Part shown: in pieces, positions 1 through 7,065 of the stretch
Layout: each line of letters begins with the position of its first letter
Numbering within the stretch: the first letter of the stretch is position 1
Made by a program: the position numbers and the translations under genes
From: an uncultured Collinsella sp.
Lineage (GTDB): Bacteria > Actinomycetota > Coriobacteriia > Coriobacteriales > Coriobacteriaceae
Length of the DNA stretch: 19,846 bases
Reading direction: 5' to 3'
Assembly: GCA_938045085.1 (NCBI GenBank)
Contig: CALINZ010000131.1
Span: forward strand, 1-19,846
Notes under the pieces: model-generated
What the model saw: only the letters and a program-made list of their open reading frames with translations
Told to the model about the DNA's origin: nothing
Databases searched by the model: none

Positions 1-139
1 ATTGGATATCGAGATTGTCGATCGGATAGCCCGTCAGCACCGACACGGCATCGAGAACTGAAAACAGAACCACGCTCAGGGCTATATCGGCAGCGACAAC
101 GCCAAAACAGGCAAGCGCCCACGCCATCGCATTGAGCAT
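1..139 (-). CDS. N-terminus of a small hydrophobic protein (partial)
   Basis: The first 46 codons of a minus-strand gene are present, and the rest lies beyond the left edge. The ATG at 139-137 follows a perfect AGGAGG (rc of 145-150) at 5-nt spacing, which is why I call a piece this short. The protein begins MLNAMAWALACFGVVAAD and continues hydrophobically to about residue 36 (ALSVVLFSVLDAVSVL), then turns polar (YPIDNLD). This fits one or two membrane segments near the N-terminus. I recognise no family. It lies 88 nt downstream of the antitoxin gene on the same strand, across a palindromic repeat. It does not look like a RelE/YafQ toxin, which is soluble and basic. Confidence 0.6.
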   Translation of the reverse strand, partial: MLNAMAWALACFGVVAADIALSVVLFSVLDAVSVLTGYPIDNLDIQ

Positions 140-156
140 GCCAACCTCCTCAAAAC

Positions 157-214
157 CCGGCACTTGGGGACGTTCCTTAACTGCCGGCAGAAAAAGAACG
201 TCCCCAAGTGCCGG
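157..214. repeat. Palindromic intergenic repeat, 19-bp arms
   Basis: The arms 157-175 (CCGGCACTTGGGGACGTTC) and 196-214 are perfect inverted copies. The 20-nt centre contains a second self-complementary stretch, CTGCCGGCAG (181-190), so a cruciform or branched hairpin is possible. There is no T-tract on either strand at the expected distance, so it is not a typical terminator. Its TTGGGGAC core recurs in the repeat at 17881-17945. It resembles REP-type extragenic palindromes; whether it is dispersed in the genome cannot be seen here. Confidence 0.75.
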
Positions 215-227
215 CAGTTTGGAACAG

Positions 228-431
228 TCATTGTTGATGAGAATCGGGCGCAGCGCCAAAGGCCCCGTTGGGCGAAATGTCGAACGGGAAGGTGCCACAG
301 CGATTGAAAGCGGCGATGAACATGCGGATGGCGTTGGACGGCGTGGTGCCCACGAGCTGGGTTGCCGCCGCGAAGGCCGCCTTTTCCTCGGGCAAAACCT
401 TCGCGACAACCGGGGTCATGTGTTCTGCCAT
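228..431 (-). CDS. RelB/DinJ-family antitoxin-like protein (orphan)
   Basis: A 67-residue protein. The start is the ATG at 431-429, preceded by AGAAGGA at a good distance; a longer upstream reading frame begins with a Pro/Gln-rich stretch that looks non-coding. The sequence matches the RelB/DinJ antitoxin pattern: an N-terminal ribbon (VVAKVLPEEK, about residues 8-17), a helix-turn-helix-like block (GTTPSNAIRMFIAAF, about 28-42), and the family's PFDI ending of the core. Such proteins are ribbon-helix-helix DNA binders that neutralise a RelE/YafQ-type mRNA interferase and repress their own operon. No toxin gene follows: the next gene downstream (139-1) has a membrane-protein start. It may be an orphan antitoxin, a remnant of a TA pair, or a stand-alone regulator. 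Family assignment is fairly secure; antitoxin function is inferred. Confidence 0.7.
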   Translation of the reverse strand: MAEHMTPVVAKVLPEEKAAFAAATQLVGTTPSNAIRMFIAAFNRCGTFPFDISPNGAFGAAPDSHQQ

Positions 432-544
432 GGCGCTTCCTTCTTGAAACGACGGTGGTGCGGATGGATGCGGGCCACGCGGCTGGGCGACGGGCTGTGA
501 AGGCAACCCGATTGGCCCGCATCTGGAGTTTGTTCTACGGCGTT

Positions 545-573
545 GGTATTACTTGGTATTCCTAAGTATTACC
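545..573. promoter_or_regulatory. AT-rich palindrome upstream of the antitoxin gene
   Basis: Half-sites GGTATTACTT (545-554) and AAGTATTACC (564-573) are inverted with one mismatch, and a related GGTATTCC lies between them. A further AGAATACCATACC follows at 582-594. This is a sharp drop in GC compared with the flanks. It lies about 115-140 bp upstream of the antitoxin start on its strand. RelB/DinJ proteins autoregulate through short inverted repeats near their promoter, so this is a candidate operator. No confident -35/-10 pair was assigned. Confidence 0.4.
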
Positions 574-602
574 CCGTAGATAGAATACCATACCCGACCC
601 CA

Positions 603-625
603 TGGGGACGGAGAAAAAACGGATC
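603..625. repeat. Half-copy of the GGAGG-AAAACGGATC palindrome
   Basis: TGGGGACGGAGAAAAAACGG followed by ATC closely matches 6996-7017 (TGGGAACGGAGGAAAACGGA then TC), the right arm of the complete palindrome next to the hydrogenase operon. The left arm is missing here. The copy lies just past the stop codon of the transporter fusion gene, so related arms bracket the hydrogenase/transporter operon. It has no terminator geometry. Confidence 0.55.
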
Positions 626-646
626 AATTTGTTGCTGAGTAAGTCT

Positions 647-2026
647 TTAGAGCGTGATGATGTCCGAGATATTGAGGGCCCGAGCGTCAGCGGAATCGTG
701 CGTGGCAAGCAACAGCATACGGCCGTCGAGCAAGTCGAGCACGACCTCGGTGCATGCGTCGCGCGCAGCGATGTCTAGACCGGTAAAGGGCTCGTCCAGA
801 ATCACTGCGCCGCCCGGACACAGCAGGGCTCGGGCAATCTCGACACGACGGCGCTGCCCGCCCGAAAGCTCGGCCACGCGGGCATGCACATCGATCCCCG
901 GTACCAGCAGGCGCAACAAGGCAGCGGCACTCGAGGTATTCACGCGTGCATCGGCGCACACCAGCACGTTATCCAAAGCAGAGGCGTCCTCGACCAGGCG
1001 CACATCCTGAAACACCATGGAGCACGGTGCGCACTCCCCCGCCACCAGCGCAAGCAACGTCGACTTGCCCACGCCCGAAGCGCCCATCACACAGGTGCGT
1101 CCACCGGCGGGCACATGAAGCACCAGTCCGTCGAGCGCCGGCGACCAGGGCGCCCGGTCGCCCACGGCGAGCGCAAGCTCCGCAGCAGCCCCGCCGCCAG
1201 CAGAGCCGCACGCACGCCCGCGGCCACCGCGCCCATGCGCCCGCACGGCAGTACGCCACGCCACGGGCCCCGAAGCCCGCAGCAACCACACCAGCACGCG
1301 CTCGCATGCCCACGACGCCGCCACGACCAGCACGGTCCACGCCAGCAGGTCAGCCGTCTCGATAAGCAGCTTCGCCTGATAGATGCGCTCGCCTACGGTG
1401 CCCACCGCCATGCCGATAAGCTCGGCTGCCACGCCGGCCTTCCAGCTCATGCCAATCACGGCACGGGCGCACGAAAGCGCAAACGGCAGGACTTCGCACC
1501 AGGTATGGGCGCAAAACAGTCGCCAGCCCCGCACGCCGTGCAGGCGAAACATCTGCTCCAGCGGCTTATCCACTTGTGCCAAGCCCTCGACCAGCGAGAA
1601 ATATACGCCCGGCAGTGCCATCAAAAAGACTGCCGCGATGCTCACGCGCGCCGATCCCAGCCAAATGAGCAGCAGGACCACCACGCAGGCAACCGGCGTC
1701 GCCTTAACAAACGAAAGCGCCGGAGCAACCAGGTGCGCAAACGCCCGCGAACGTGACGAAATCCCGGCCAGCACGCCACCACACACCGCGGCAAGCGCCA
1801 GCCCGCCCAATATCCGCGCGCCCGAGCCCGCCAAAATCGCCCAGGTACCGCCATCGCACACCAGGCGCAGCAGCGCCACCACAACAGCACCCGGCCCCGG
1901 CAAGATCAGTGGCTGCGCCACAAGACCCGCTACCAGCACCCACACGGCAAGCCAAAAGGCGGCGACGGCACCTGCTGCCGCCACCGCCTTCATACGCTCT
2001 GCCATTTGTCGAGCAAACGCACGCAC
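647..2026 (-). CDS. ABC transporter permease-ATPase fusion (NitT/TauT type)
   Basis: A 459-residue single-chain importer core. It starts with GTG at 2026-2024, three nucleotides after the stop of the substrate-binding protein gene and behind GGAG. Residues about 15-250 form a multi-span BPD-type permease with the cytoplasmic coupling loop WKAGVAAELIGMAVG (195-209), as in SsuC/TauC. Residues about 251-281 are an Arg/Gly-rich linker. Residues 282-459 are an ABC ATPase: Walker A GASGVGKST (315-323), Q-loop Q340, signature LSGGQ (387-391), Walker B VILDE (408-412), H-loop H443. Only 16 residues separate Walker A from the Q-loop Gln, so the ATPase domain is unusually compact, though its key residues are intact. 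NitT/TauT systems import nitrate, sulfonates, taurine or thiamine precursors and usually use two separate polypeptides; the fusion is notable. The substrate cannot be read from the sequence. It is the last gene of the hydrogenase operon. Confidence 0.88.
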   Translation of the reverse strand: MRAFARQMAERMKAVAAAGAVAAFWLAVWVLVAGLVAQPLILPGPGAVVVALLRLVCDGGTWAILAGSGARILGGLALAAVCGGVLAGISSRSRAFAHLVAPALSFVKATPVACVVVLLLIWLGSARVSIAAVFLMALPGVYFSLVEGLAQVDKPLEQMFRLHGVRGWRLFCAHTWCEVLPFALSCARAVIGMSWKAGVAAELIGMAVGTVGERIYQAKLLIETADLLAWTVLVVAASWACERVLVWLLRASGPVAWRTAVRAHGRGGRGRACGSAGGGAAAELALAVGDRAPWSPALDGLVLHVPAGGRTCVMGASGVGKSTLLALVAGECAPCSMVFQDVRLVEDASALDNVLVCADARVNTSSAAALLRLLVPGIDVHARVAELSGGQRRRVEIARALLCPGGAVILDEPFTGLDIAARDACTEVVLDLLDGRMLLLATHDSADARALNISDIITL

Positions 2027-2029
2027 GGG

Positions 2030-3094
2030 CTACTCCATGTAGTAGAAATCATCAGCCGGAAGCTTGCCGCCCACGGCGCTCGCATCCGCATCGGCCAGCA
2101 CCTGCAGGTACCCACCGAGCGCCGCCTTCATATCCTTCCCCGTCTGGCACACAAGCATGCACCCGGGAATCGCCTTTTCGGCAATCGTCGCGTTATCCAC
2201 GATGCCCGCATCGACCACGGCCTGCGCCCAGTCCGCCGGCGCCGCGTTCACGGCCTCAACGCTCGCAACATGGCAGCTCAGGAATTCCGCCACGGCCTTG
2301 GGATGCTCCTCGGCAAAGGCACGGCGCACCACGGTCACGCCCGTCAGCAAGCGCGAACCCGTGTCACCCGCCAGCTCATCCCACACATCAGTCAGATTTA
2401 CCGGCGCCGACAGCTTGCCTTCGCTCTTGGCGATGGCAGCGGTCTTGAACGGCTCGGGCAGCACGCCCACGGCAGACGGATCGGCAAGCAGCGCCGACAG
2501 CACCTCGGTGGGCTCGCTCTTAAACTCGAGCGCCACCTGACCGGCCAAGCCCGCGCGCTCCAGCAGGTAGTTCATGACGTACTCCGGCGTGGTGCCCTTG
2601 CCCGTCATATAGACGGTATGGCCCGCCAGATCGCCAAACGAGGCCACACTCGCGTCGCCCGTCACCACGTTCAGCACGCCCAGCGTGTTGATGTCGATGA
2701 CCTGCACCGCGCCCTCGGTCTTGTTGTAGAGCACGCTCGCCACGTTGGCGGGCACCAGGGCGATATCGATATCGCCCTGAATGACCTTGGGCACAATCTC
2801 GTCGGCGGCAGTGTTGATCGCAAAGTCGAACTCATTGTCCGTCTCGCCATCGGCTGCCTGGTCCATAAACTGCACCAGACCGATCGACGTCGGACCCTTG
2901 AGCGAGGCGACGTGCACCTCGACCGGCTCTGCGGCAGCACCGGCGCCGTCCGTGGCAACCGAGCCCGCGGCGGACCCGGCACCGGCAGCCCCGCCGCCAC
3001 AGCCCGCGAGCGCAAGTGACAGGGCGCCCGCGGCGAGCGCCGAGGCAAACCCCCGGCGCGACATCTCAACATCAAACGCGCGCATCGCTAGCAT
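2030..3094 (-). CDS. ABC transporter substrate-binding lipoprotein (NMT1/SsuA-like)
   Basis: A 354-residue extracytoplasmic binding protein. The ATG at 3094 overlaps the hydrogenase stop codon (ATGCTAG) and sits behind GAGGGG; an ATG at 3085 is an alternative start. The N-terminus holds a Tat-like SRRGF motif (12-16), a hydrophobic stretch and a lipobox LAGC with C32 as lipidated Cys, then a Gly/Ala/Ser-rich tether to about residue 58. The body has NMT1/THI5-type features: SLKGPTSIGLVQFM near the start of the mature domain, DIDIALVPANVASVLYNK, a domain-crossing GKGTTPEYVMNYLL, and VGVLPEPF. These proteins deliver small organic substrates to an SsuBC/TauBC-like core, here the fused protein encoded immediately downstream. 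Family is secure. The ligand is unknown, and the operon position suggests a link to anaerobic redox metabolism, which is inference. Confidence 0.88.
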   Translation of the reverse strand: MLAMRAFDVEMSRRGFASALAAGALSLALAGCGGGAAGAGSAAGSVATDGAGAAAEPVEVHVASLKGPTSIGLVQFMDQAADGETDNEFDFAINTAADEIVPKVIQGDIDIALVPANVASVLYNKTEGAVQVIDINTLGVLNVVTGDASVASFGDLAGHTVYMTGKGTTPEYVMNYLLERAGLAGQVALEFKSEPTEVLSALLADPSAVGVLPEPFKTAAIAKSEGKLSAPVNLTDVWDELAGDTGSRLLTGVTVVRRAFAEEHPKAVAEFLSCHVASVEAVNAAPADWAQAVVDAGIVDNATIAEKAIPGCMLVCQTGKDMKAALGGYLQVLADADASAVGGKLPADDFYYME

Positions 3095-4899
3095 GTCCCC
3101 TCGTTAGGCATCGACCAGGCATGATGGTCGGTATGCAGCAACTCCTCGGCCAGCGGCGAGAGCGGCGCGCCCAAAAACTCGCGGTAGCACGCCTGGACAT
3201 CGGGATTCTCGTGCGAGAAACGAATGTCCGCCTTCGCATCCAGGCTCCACAGCACCTGGCCACGCTCAGCCGCCAGCTCGCAGCCGTCGTGGATGGGCTG
3301 ACCGCCGCCACCGACGCAGCCGCCCGGGCACGCCATGACCTCAACAAAGTCATATCTCACACGGCCGTCGCGAATCGCGTCGAGCAGACGGGCGGCGTTG
3401 CCCAGCCCGTGCGCCACGGCGACGCGCACCTTGGTACCGTCGATATCGGCCACGGCCTCCTTCCAGCCCTCGAGTCCGCGCACGTCAGTGAAGAAGTCGG
3501 CATCCGGGTTCTTGCCCGTCACCAGGTAATATGCCGAGCGCACGGCGGCCTCCATCACGCCGCCCGTGGCGCCAAAGATCACACCCGCGCCCGTGCCAAA
3601 GCCCAACGGCGTATCGAGCGGCTCCTCGACCAGCGTGTCAACGCTCACGTGGCTCGCGCGGATCATGCGCACCATCTCGCGCACCGTCAGCGCAACGTCC
3701 ACGTCGGGCGCGCCGCCCTCGCCCATCATGCTCGGCAGCGCACACTCGGCCTTCTTGGCCGTGCATGGCATAACGGACACCACGAACAGACGCTCGGGCT
3801 CCACGCCCAGCACCTTGGCGTAGTAGGTCTTGGCGATAGCGCCGAACATCTGCTGCGGCGACTTTGACGTGGACAGGCTGTCGACAAACTCGGGGTAACG
3901 TGCCTTCACAAAGCGCACCCAGCCCGGGCAGCAGCTCGTAAACATGGGCCAGCCGCGGCTGTCGCCCTCACCCTTAGCGGCGGCGCCCAGGCGCTCGAGC
4001 AGCTCGGAGCCCTCCTCCATAATGGTGAGGTCAGCCGAGAAATCGGTATCGAACACATACTCAAAGCCTACGCGGCGCAGCGCGCAAGCCAGACGCTCGA
4101 CGGTTGCCTCCTCGCGCGGAATGCCGAGCTCCTCGCCCCAAGCACTACGCACGGCCGGCGCGATCTGCACCAGCACGATCTTGTCGGGATTAGCGAGCGC
4201 GTCAAACACGGTCTCGGTGTCGTCGCGCTCGCGCAGCGCGCCCGTCGGGCAATGCGTGATGCACTGGCCGCACGCGACGCAATCGGTCTTGCCGATCGGC
4301 ACGCGCCCGCGGGTGCCCACGGCGGTATGCGTGGCGCGGTTGGTCAGGTCCCAAATCCCTAGGCCCTGTACGCTCTCGCACACCTTGATGCAGCGCATGC
4401 ATTTAATGCACTTGTCGTTTTCGCGGATGATGGGGAAATCGAAATCCCAGCCCTCGCCCGCCAAATGCCTTTGATACGGCAGATAGAAAATGCCCAGGTC
4501 GTTGGCAATGGTCTGCAGGTTGCAGTTACCGCTGCGCACACAGCTCGTGCAGCGTGAATCGTGCTGCGAAAGCAGCAGCTGCACGTTGGTGCGGCGCGCC
4601 TCGCGGGCCTTGGGGCTGTTGGTGTGGACCACCATGCCATCGAGCACGTAGTTGTTGCAGGCGGCAACCAGCTGGTCGCAGCCCTCAACCTCGACCACGC
4701 ACACGCGGCAGCCGCCGATCTCGTTCAGATCGCGCAGGTAGCACAGGGTGGGAATCTGGATGCCGACGGACTTGGCCGCGTCCAGGATCGTGGTGTGCTC
4801 GGGCACCACGACCTCGCAATTATCGATAGTGAGCTTGACCATATTGAGTGCTCCGCTTTCGGTGTTATCGCTGACAGTGGGGTTGTTGAGCTCTACCAT
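3088..4899 (-). CDS. [FeFe] hydrogenase catalytic subunit
   Basis: A 603-residue protein that reversibly makes H2 from protons and low-potential electrons, expected in the cytoplasm. The start is ATG 4899-4897, overlapping the previous stop (ATGGTAG) and behind a purine-rich GGAGGGAGG; an inner ATG at 4842 is possible. Domains: an N-terminal [2Fe-2S] ferredoxin fold (C53, C64, C67, C81); a His-ligated [4Fe-4S] site (H113, C117, C120, C126); two [4Fe-4S] clusters (C164/167/170/174 and C207/210/213/217); then the H-cluster domain with all three signatures intact: TSCCPGW (321-327), MPCTAKKAE (377-385) and EVMACPGGCVGGGGQP (520-535). The length and tail (SHENPDV...EFLGAPLS) match the CpI/HydA type. 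The full cluster set resembles the HydA subunit of NAD-linked or bifurcating hydrogenases, but no NuoE-like HydC is encoded next to it. HydE/F/G maturases are not in the window. Confidence 0.96.
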   Translation of the reverse strand: MVELNNPTVSDNTESGALNMVKLTIDNCEVVVPEHTTILDAAKSVGIQIPTLCYLRDLNEIGGCRVCVVEVEGCDQLVAACNNYVLDGMVVHTNSPKAREARRTNVQLLLSQHDSRCTSCVRSGNCNLQTIANDLGIFYLPYQRHLAGEGWDFDFPIIRENDKCIKCMRCIKVCESVQGLGIWDLTNRATHTAVGTRGRVPIGKTDCVACGQCITHCPTGALRERDDTETVFDALANPDKIVLVQIAPAVRSAWGEELGIPREEATVERLACALRRVGFEYVFDTDFSADLTIMEEGSELLERLGAAAKGEGDSRGWPMFTSCCPGWVRFVKARYPEFVDSLSTSKSPQQMFGAIAKTYYAKVLGVEPERLFVVSVMPCTAKKAECALPSMMGEGGAPDVDVALTVREMVRMIRASHVSVDTLVEEPLDTPLGFGTGAGVIFGATGGVMEAAVRSAYYLVTGKNPDADFFTDVRGLEGWKEAVADIDGTKVRVAVAHGLGNAARLLDAIRDGRVRYDFVEVMACPGGCVGGGGQPIHDGCELAAERGQVLWSLDAKADIRFSHENPDVQACYREFLGAPLSPLAEELLHTDHHAWSMPNEGTC

Positions 4900-6725
4900 T
4901 CCAGGTTCCTCCCTCCGCGGAACGCGCCAAAACCAAAGTGGTCGCAACGCAGGCAGCGGCTTGCCTCCTGGCGCGCCTCCTCCTCGGTAAGGCCCTGCTC
5001 GACCAGATTCCAATCGTGAATACGCTCGCCGGCCTCGCGCTCACCCAGCTCGCAGCGGCCGCACTCGTGCTTGCCCTTAAACTGAACGGTCGGCAGCTCC
5101 ACGTCGAGCTTGATCTTGTGGTCGAAGCCCAGATAGCGGTCGATGTTTGCCGAAGCCACGCGGCCGGCGTTGATGGCACGGATGACGGTGGCGGGGCCGG
5201 TCTGGCAGTCGCCGCCGCTAAAGAGGCCATCGAAGTTGGGCACGGCACCGTCCGAGTCGGTGACCACGCAACCCCACTTGCAGGCGATGCCCATGTCCTC
5301 AAACGGCTTGGAATCGATGTCCTGGCCAATGGCGACAAACACGCGCTCGCAGGGGATGACGCGCTCGGGCGTAGCGGCGGCACGCGGAGCCGGACGACCG
5401 CGGCGGGGCTCGCCGATAATCTGCGGTTGCACGCGCAGGCCGCTCACGCGACCATCTTCGCCCGTCTCGATGGCGAGCGGCGCCGTGAGCTCCAGAACCT
5501 CGCAACCCTCGGCCTGGGCGCCGGCAATCTCGGCGTCCTGGGCCGTCATATCGCAGATGCGACGGCGGTAGACGATGCTCACCTTTTCGGCACCGCAGCG
5601 CACGGCAGAGCGCGCCACGTCCATGGCCACGTTGCCGCCGCCGATGACGCACACGCGCTGGCCGCTCAGGTCGGGCAGCTCGTCGTCTCCGATGGCGCGC
5701 AGCATCTTGACGGCCGACTCCACGCCGGGCGCCTCTTCACCCGGAAGGCCGAGCTTCTTGTCGCTATGGGCACCGATGGCCAGGTAGACGGCATCGAACT
5801 CGTCGCGCAGGCGAGCGAGCTCCTCGCCGTTCACGGAGTGATCGAGCTCAACGTCGATGCCGGCGCTCAAGATCCAGTCGATCTCGGCCTGCAGGCGCTC
5901 GCGCGGCAGACGATAGCTGGGGATGCCGTAGCGCAGCATGCCGCCCAAGTGGTGGCGCTGCTCAAAAATGGTCACCTTGTGGCCCATCACGGCCAGGTAG
6001 TAGGCACAGGAAAGGCCAGCCGGGCCGCCGCCGATCACGGAGACGCGCTTATCGGTGTTGTCGGCCACGCTGGGCTTGTAATCGTTGAGGTCGCTGTGCT
6101 CAACGGCAAAACGCTTGAGGGCGAGGATGTTCATGGGATCGTCGACCATGCCGCGACGGCAGTGCATCTCGCAGGGATGCTCGCACACCAAACCGCAGAC
6201 GAGCGGCAGCGGGTTGTTCTTGCGGATGACCTTGACGGCATCGGCATAGCGGCCGGCCTCGACCAACGAAATGTAACCGGGAATGTCGACGTGCGCCGGG
6301 CAGCCCGAGACGCACGGGACGCGGGCCTCGCGGTCAAAGCCACAGGAGTGCTCGCGGATGTGGTGCTCAAAGTCGTCGCGGAAACCGCGGATAGCCGTAA
6401 GCGCCATGGCGCCGGCCTCGTAACCGATGGCGCAATCGCTCGAAAGATAGATGGTGCGGGCGGTGCGCTCGATCAGATTGAGCGTGGACTCGTCGGCGCG
6501 GCCCTCGAGCACATCGGCGAGCAGATCGCTCAGCGCGCTCAGGCCCACGCGGCAGGGCGTGCACTTGCCGCAGCTCTGGGTGGAGCACAGGTTGACGAGC
6601 GCTGCCGTAAACTCAACGGGACACGGGGCGAGCGAACTCACCGCCAGACGACGTCCGAGCGCATCGTGCAGGTCGTCCATGACGGCCTGAGCGTGGCTGC
6701 GTTCCATTACGTGCAGTCGAGCCAT
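4893..6725 (-). CDS. NuoF-fragment/GltD-like FAD-NAD(P) oxidoreductase, hydrogenase partner
   Basis: A 610-residue iron-sulfur flavoprotein, first gene of the hydrogenase operon. I chose ATG 6725-6723 behind AGAGGGG; an in-frame GTG at 6740 is an alternative. Residues about 36-120 match only the C-terminal [4Fe-4S] part of NuoF/HydB (CSTQSCGKCTPCRVG, with C52, C55, C58 and C98). The FMN- and NADH-binding Rossmann domain and SLBB region of NuoF are absent. Residues about 128-600 are GltD/NfnB-like: an N-terminal Cys-rich cluster domain (C138, C142, C177, C181, C185, C189), FAD site VIGGGPAG (230-237), second dinucleotide site VIGGGNVA (360-367) followed by YRRR, and SGGDCQTGPATVIRAI (503-518), a typical FAD-contact region. 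Two CxxC pairs lie near the C-terminus (C555/C558, C591/C594). It probably exchanges electrons between NAD(P)H and the hydrogenase through the GltD module. The exact cofactor and any bifurcation are undetermined. Confidence 0.9.
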   Translation of the reverse strand: MARLHVMERSHAQAVMDDLHDALGRRLAVSSLAPCPVEFTAALVNLCSTQSCGKCTPCRVGLSALSDLLADVLEGRADESTLNLIERTARTIYLSSDCAIGYEAGAMALTAIRGFRDDFEHHIREHSCGFDREARVPCVSGCPAHVDIPGYISLVEAGRYADAVKVIRKNNPLPLVCGLVCEHPCEMHCRRGMVDDPMNILALKRFAVEHSDLNDYKPSVADNTDKRVSVIGGGPAGLSCAYYLAVMGHKVTIFEQRHHLGGMLRYGIPSYRLPRERLQAEIDWILSAGIDVELDHSVNGEELARLRDEFDAVYLAIGAHSDKKLGLPGEEAPGVESAVKMLRAIGDDELPDLSGQRVCVIGGGNVAMDVARSAVRCGAEKVSIVYRRRICDMTAQDAEIAGAQAEGCEVLELTAPLAIETGEDGRVSGLRVQPQIIGEPRRGRPAPRAAATPERVIPCERVFVAIGQDIDSKPFEDMGIACKWGCVVTDSDGAVPNFDGLFSGGDCQTGPATVIRAINAGRVASANIDRYLGFDHKIKLDVELPTVQFKGKHECGRCELGEREAGERIHDWNLVEQGLTEEEARQEASRCLRCDHFGFGAFRGGRNLEW

Positions 6726-6955
6726 AAGATCCCCTCTCACATGGCAGCCCGGAGGCGAGGCCGGGCGAAATTGCTACACGCACAACACTGACCTAAAAAG
6801 TTGTGAGGTCTCCATACGGTTCGGCAGGCGGTATAAAATGTCACCCTCAGCGGTGAAATAGAACATTACCGCAGATAAATGCCATATTTGATAAAACGCG
6901 TTACCAAATTGCAATATTCAATGTGAAAAAGAGCGCCTTACTATTTTTCCTTTTT
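6726..6955 (-). promoter_or_regulatory. Upstream region of the hydrogenase operon
   Basis: These 230 bases are non-coding and, from about 6780 to 6955, clearly more AT-rich than the genes, as expected for a promoter region. Close to the start codon a GC hairpin is possible (GCCCGG 6747-6752 with CCGGGC 6761-6766), inside the leader about 20 nt from the start. A short dyad, TCACC/GGTGA, lies around 6840-6857. I could not fix a convincing -35/-10 pair or a recognisable Rex or FNR site, so no single promoter is called. Confidence 0.35.
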
Positions 6956-7017
6956 GATCCGTTTTCCTCCGTCTCCTTCGGATCACATGATCCCTTGGGA
7001 ACGGAGGAAAACGGATC
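6956..7017. repeat. Palindromic repeat with 17-bp arms and inner hairpin
   Basis: Perfect inverted arms GATCCGTTTTCCTCCGT (6956-6972) and 7001-7017 enclose a 28-nt centre with its own small dyad, GGATC-acat-GATCC (6980-6993). This arm-plus-inner-hairpin layout is shared by other palindromes in the window. A half-copy occurs at 603-625. It lies between the flavodoxin/ferredoxin gene and the hydrogenase operon, with no terminator T-tract placed after the stem. Confidence 0.75.
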
Positions 7018-7021
7018 GTTT

Positions 7022-7054
7022 TTGGTGCAAAAGGGCCAGGTTTGTTTGCACCAA
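7022..7054. repeat. Short inverted repeat TTGGTGCAAA/TTTGCACCAA
   Basis: Ten-base perfect arms (7022-7031 and 7045-7054) lie 11 bases past the stop of the flavodoxin/ferredoxin gene. The stem could form in its transcript, but only a few weak T residues follow on that strand, so terminator function is doubtful. The TTTGCACC core recurs inside the repeat at 17881-17945. Confidence 0.55.
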
Positions 7055-7065
7055 TCTCACTTGCG

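Noticed and set aside
157..214. Terminator for the antitoxin gene
   Set aside because: The hairpin is in the right place, but no run of T follows on the minus strand; the sequence after the stem is GGTTTTGAGG, and the AGGAGG of the next gene follows at once.
4938..6791. A 617-codon open frame on the plus strand opposite the NuoF/GltD-like gene
   Set aside because: The opposite strand encodes all expected cofactor motifs. This frame shows only His/Ala/Asp-rich sequence typical of an antisense shadow.
6956..7054. Palindromes after the flavodoxin/ferredoxin gene as Rho-independent terminators
   Set aside because: The stems are strong, but a T-tract does not directly follow on the minus strand. 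They fit dispersed repeats better.
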